A stretch of 7,410 nucleotides of DNA, taken from an uncultured Dechloromonas sp. (GTDB lineage Bacteria > Pseudomonadota > Gammaproteobacteria > Burkholderiales > Rhodocyclaceae). This document shows positions 7,269-7,410 of the stretch, one piece after another (position 1 is the stretch's first letter; the number at the start of each line of letters is the position of its first letter). The stretch is from positions 1 to 7,410 of the forward strand of contig CAMKYP010000189.1 of assembly GCA_946477505.1 (NCBI GenBank). The letters are read 5' to 3'. The notes beneath the pieces were generated by a model. That model did not search any database and had not been told where the DNA came from. It worked only from the letters and a program-made list of their open reading frames with translations. Made by a program: the position numbers and the translations under genes.

Positions 7269-7301
7269 AGCCGGGTGGGTGAAAACCCCTTCCCGGCTTT
7301 T
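7269..7301 (+). terminator. Terminator-like hairpin with GAAA loop in the rpsL-rpsG gap
   Basis: AGCCGGG (7269-7275) pairs with CCCGGCT (7292-7298). Inside, GGGT (7277-7280) pairs with ACCC (7285-7288) and closes a GAAA tetraloop, with a small 1-by-3 internal loop between the stems. TTTT (7298-7301) follows, overlapping the last stem base. The shape suits a weak intrinsic terminator or attenuator that would lower expression of rpsG and downstream genes relative to rpsL. This gap is also where S7 binds its own mRNA in E. coli, so the structure may instead be part of a translational operator. The pairing is seen; the role is inferred. Confidence 0.55.
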
Positions 7302-7321
7302 CAACTGAATCGTGTTTAATT

Positions 7322-7325
7322 GAGG
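7322..7325 (+). promoter_or_regulatory. Ribosome binding site of rpsG
   Basis: GAGG lies five bases before the ATG at 7331. It is weaker than the sites of rpoC and rpsL and is flanked by AT-rich sequence. A modest site fits translation of rpsG being partly coupled to rpsL, as known for the E. coli str operon. Confidence 0.7.
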
Positions 7326-7330
7326 TTAAT

Positions 7331-7410
7331 ATGCCCCGTCGTCGCGAAGTACCGAAACGTGACATTCTGCCGGATCCGAAGTTCGGCAATGTCGAAGTCT
7401 CCAAGTTCAT
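7331..7410 (+). CDS. rpsG: 30S ribosomal protein S7, N-terminal 26 codons (3' end outside window)
   Basis: S7 is the primary assembly protein of the 30S head; it binds the 3' major domain of 16S rRNA near the E and P sites. In E. coli it also represses its own operon. Only 26 full codons are visible, but the start MPRRREVPKRDILPDPKFG is diagnostic: MPRRR and ILPDPKFG are the family signature, and VPKR before them fits betaproteobacterial sequences as I recall them. The ATG has GAGG five bases upstream. It follows rpsL by 110 bp on the same strand, in the usual rpsL-rpsG-fusA order. The rest of the gene, normally about 156 codons, is beyond the edge. Confidence 0.97.
   Translation, partial: MPRRREVPKRDILPDPKFGNVEVSKF

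Noticed and set aside
7315..7320. TTTAAT as a -10 box for a separate rpsG promoter
   Set aside because: No acceptable -35 hexamer sits 16-18 bases upstream (the sequence there is the terminator-like hairpin arm and CTTTTCAAC), and the motif is common in AT-rich gaps.
1..7410. Mobile elements, CRISPR arrays, tRNA or rRNA genes, defence or other accessory systems
   Set aside because: No repeats of suitable length, transposase-like frames or RNA gene signatures were seen. Every stretch over 300 bases is occupied by a recognised housekeeping gene.

Overview
This window is core information-processing DNA from a GC-rich proteobacterium, most likely a betaproteobacterium and possibly of the Rhodocyclales. 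The order guess is inferred from recalled protein sequences and has not been searched. The evidence for a betaproteobacterium is the strongly G/C-ending codon use, RpoB and RpoC of the proteobacterial type with the large SI3 insertion in the trigger loop, and rpoBC running directly into rpsL-rpsG. In E. coli these two clusters lie far apart. In many beta- and some gammaproteobacteria they form one long array, rplKAJL-rpoBC-rpsL-rpsG-fusA-tuf.

Layout, all on the + strand. Positions 1-2451 hold the last 816 codons of rpoB, which is cut by the window edge just after the main rifampicin-resistance cluster. A 22-bp gap carrying an AGGAG ribosome binding site leads to complete rpoC at 2474-6685. 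A 157-bp intergenic region at 6686-6842 follows. It holds a long interrupted hairpin whose 3' half contains a perfect -35 box, a near-consensus sigma-70 promoter (TTGACA-N17-TAGAAT), and a structured leader of about 97 nt. Complete rpsL lies at 6843-7220. A second structured gap of 110 bp at 7221-7330 is the position of the S7 autoregulatory target in E. coli. The first 26 codons of rpsG start at 7331 and run off the window.

Function. RpoB and RpoC form the two catalytic halves of RNA polymerase, and S12 and S7 are early-assembling proteins of the 30S subunit. The promoter between rpoC and rpsL suggests that the ribosomal genes can be expressed separately from, as well as together with, the polymerase genes.

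I found no mobile element, CRISPR array, tRNA, rRNA or accessory gene, and no sign of an undescribed system among the genes. The points worth a second look are the two structured intergenic regions, the almost total absence of three codons (TTA, CTA, TCA), which opens a 1313-codon antisense frame under rpoC, and two substitutions in the ppGpp-binding site 1 of RpoC.
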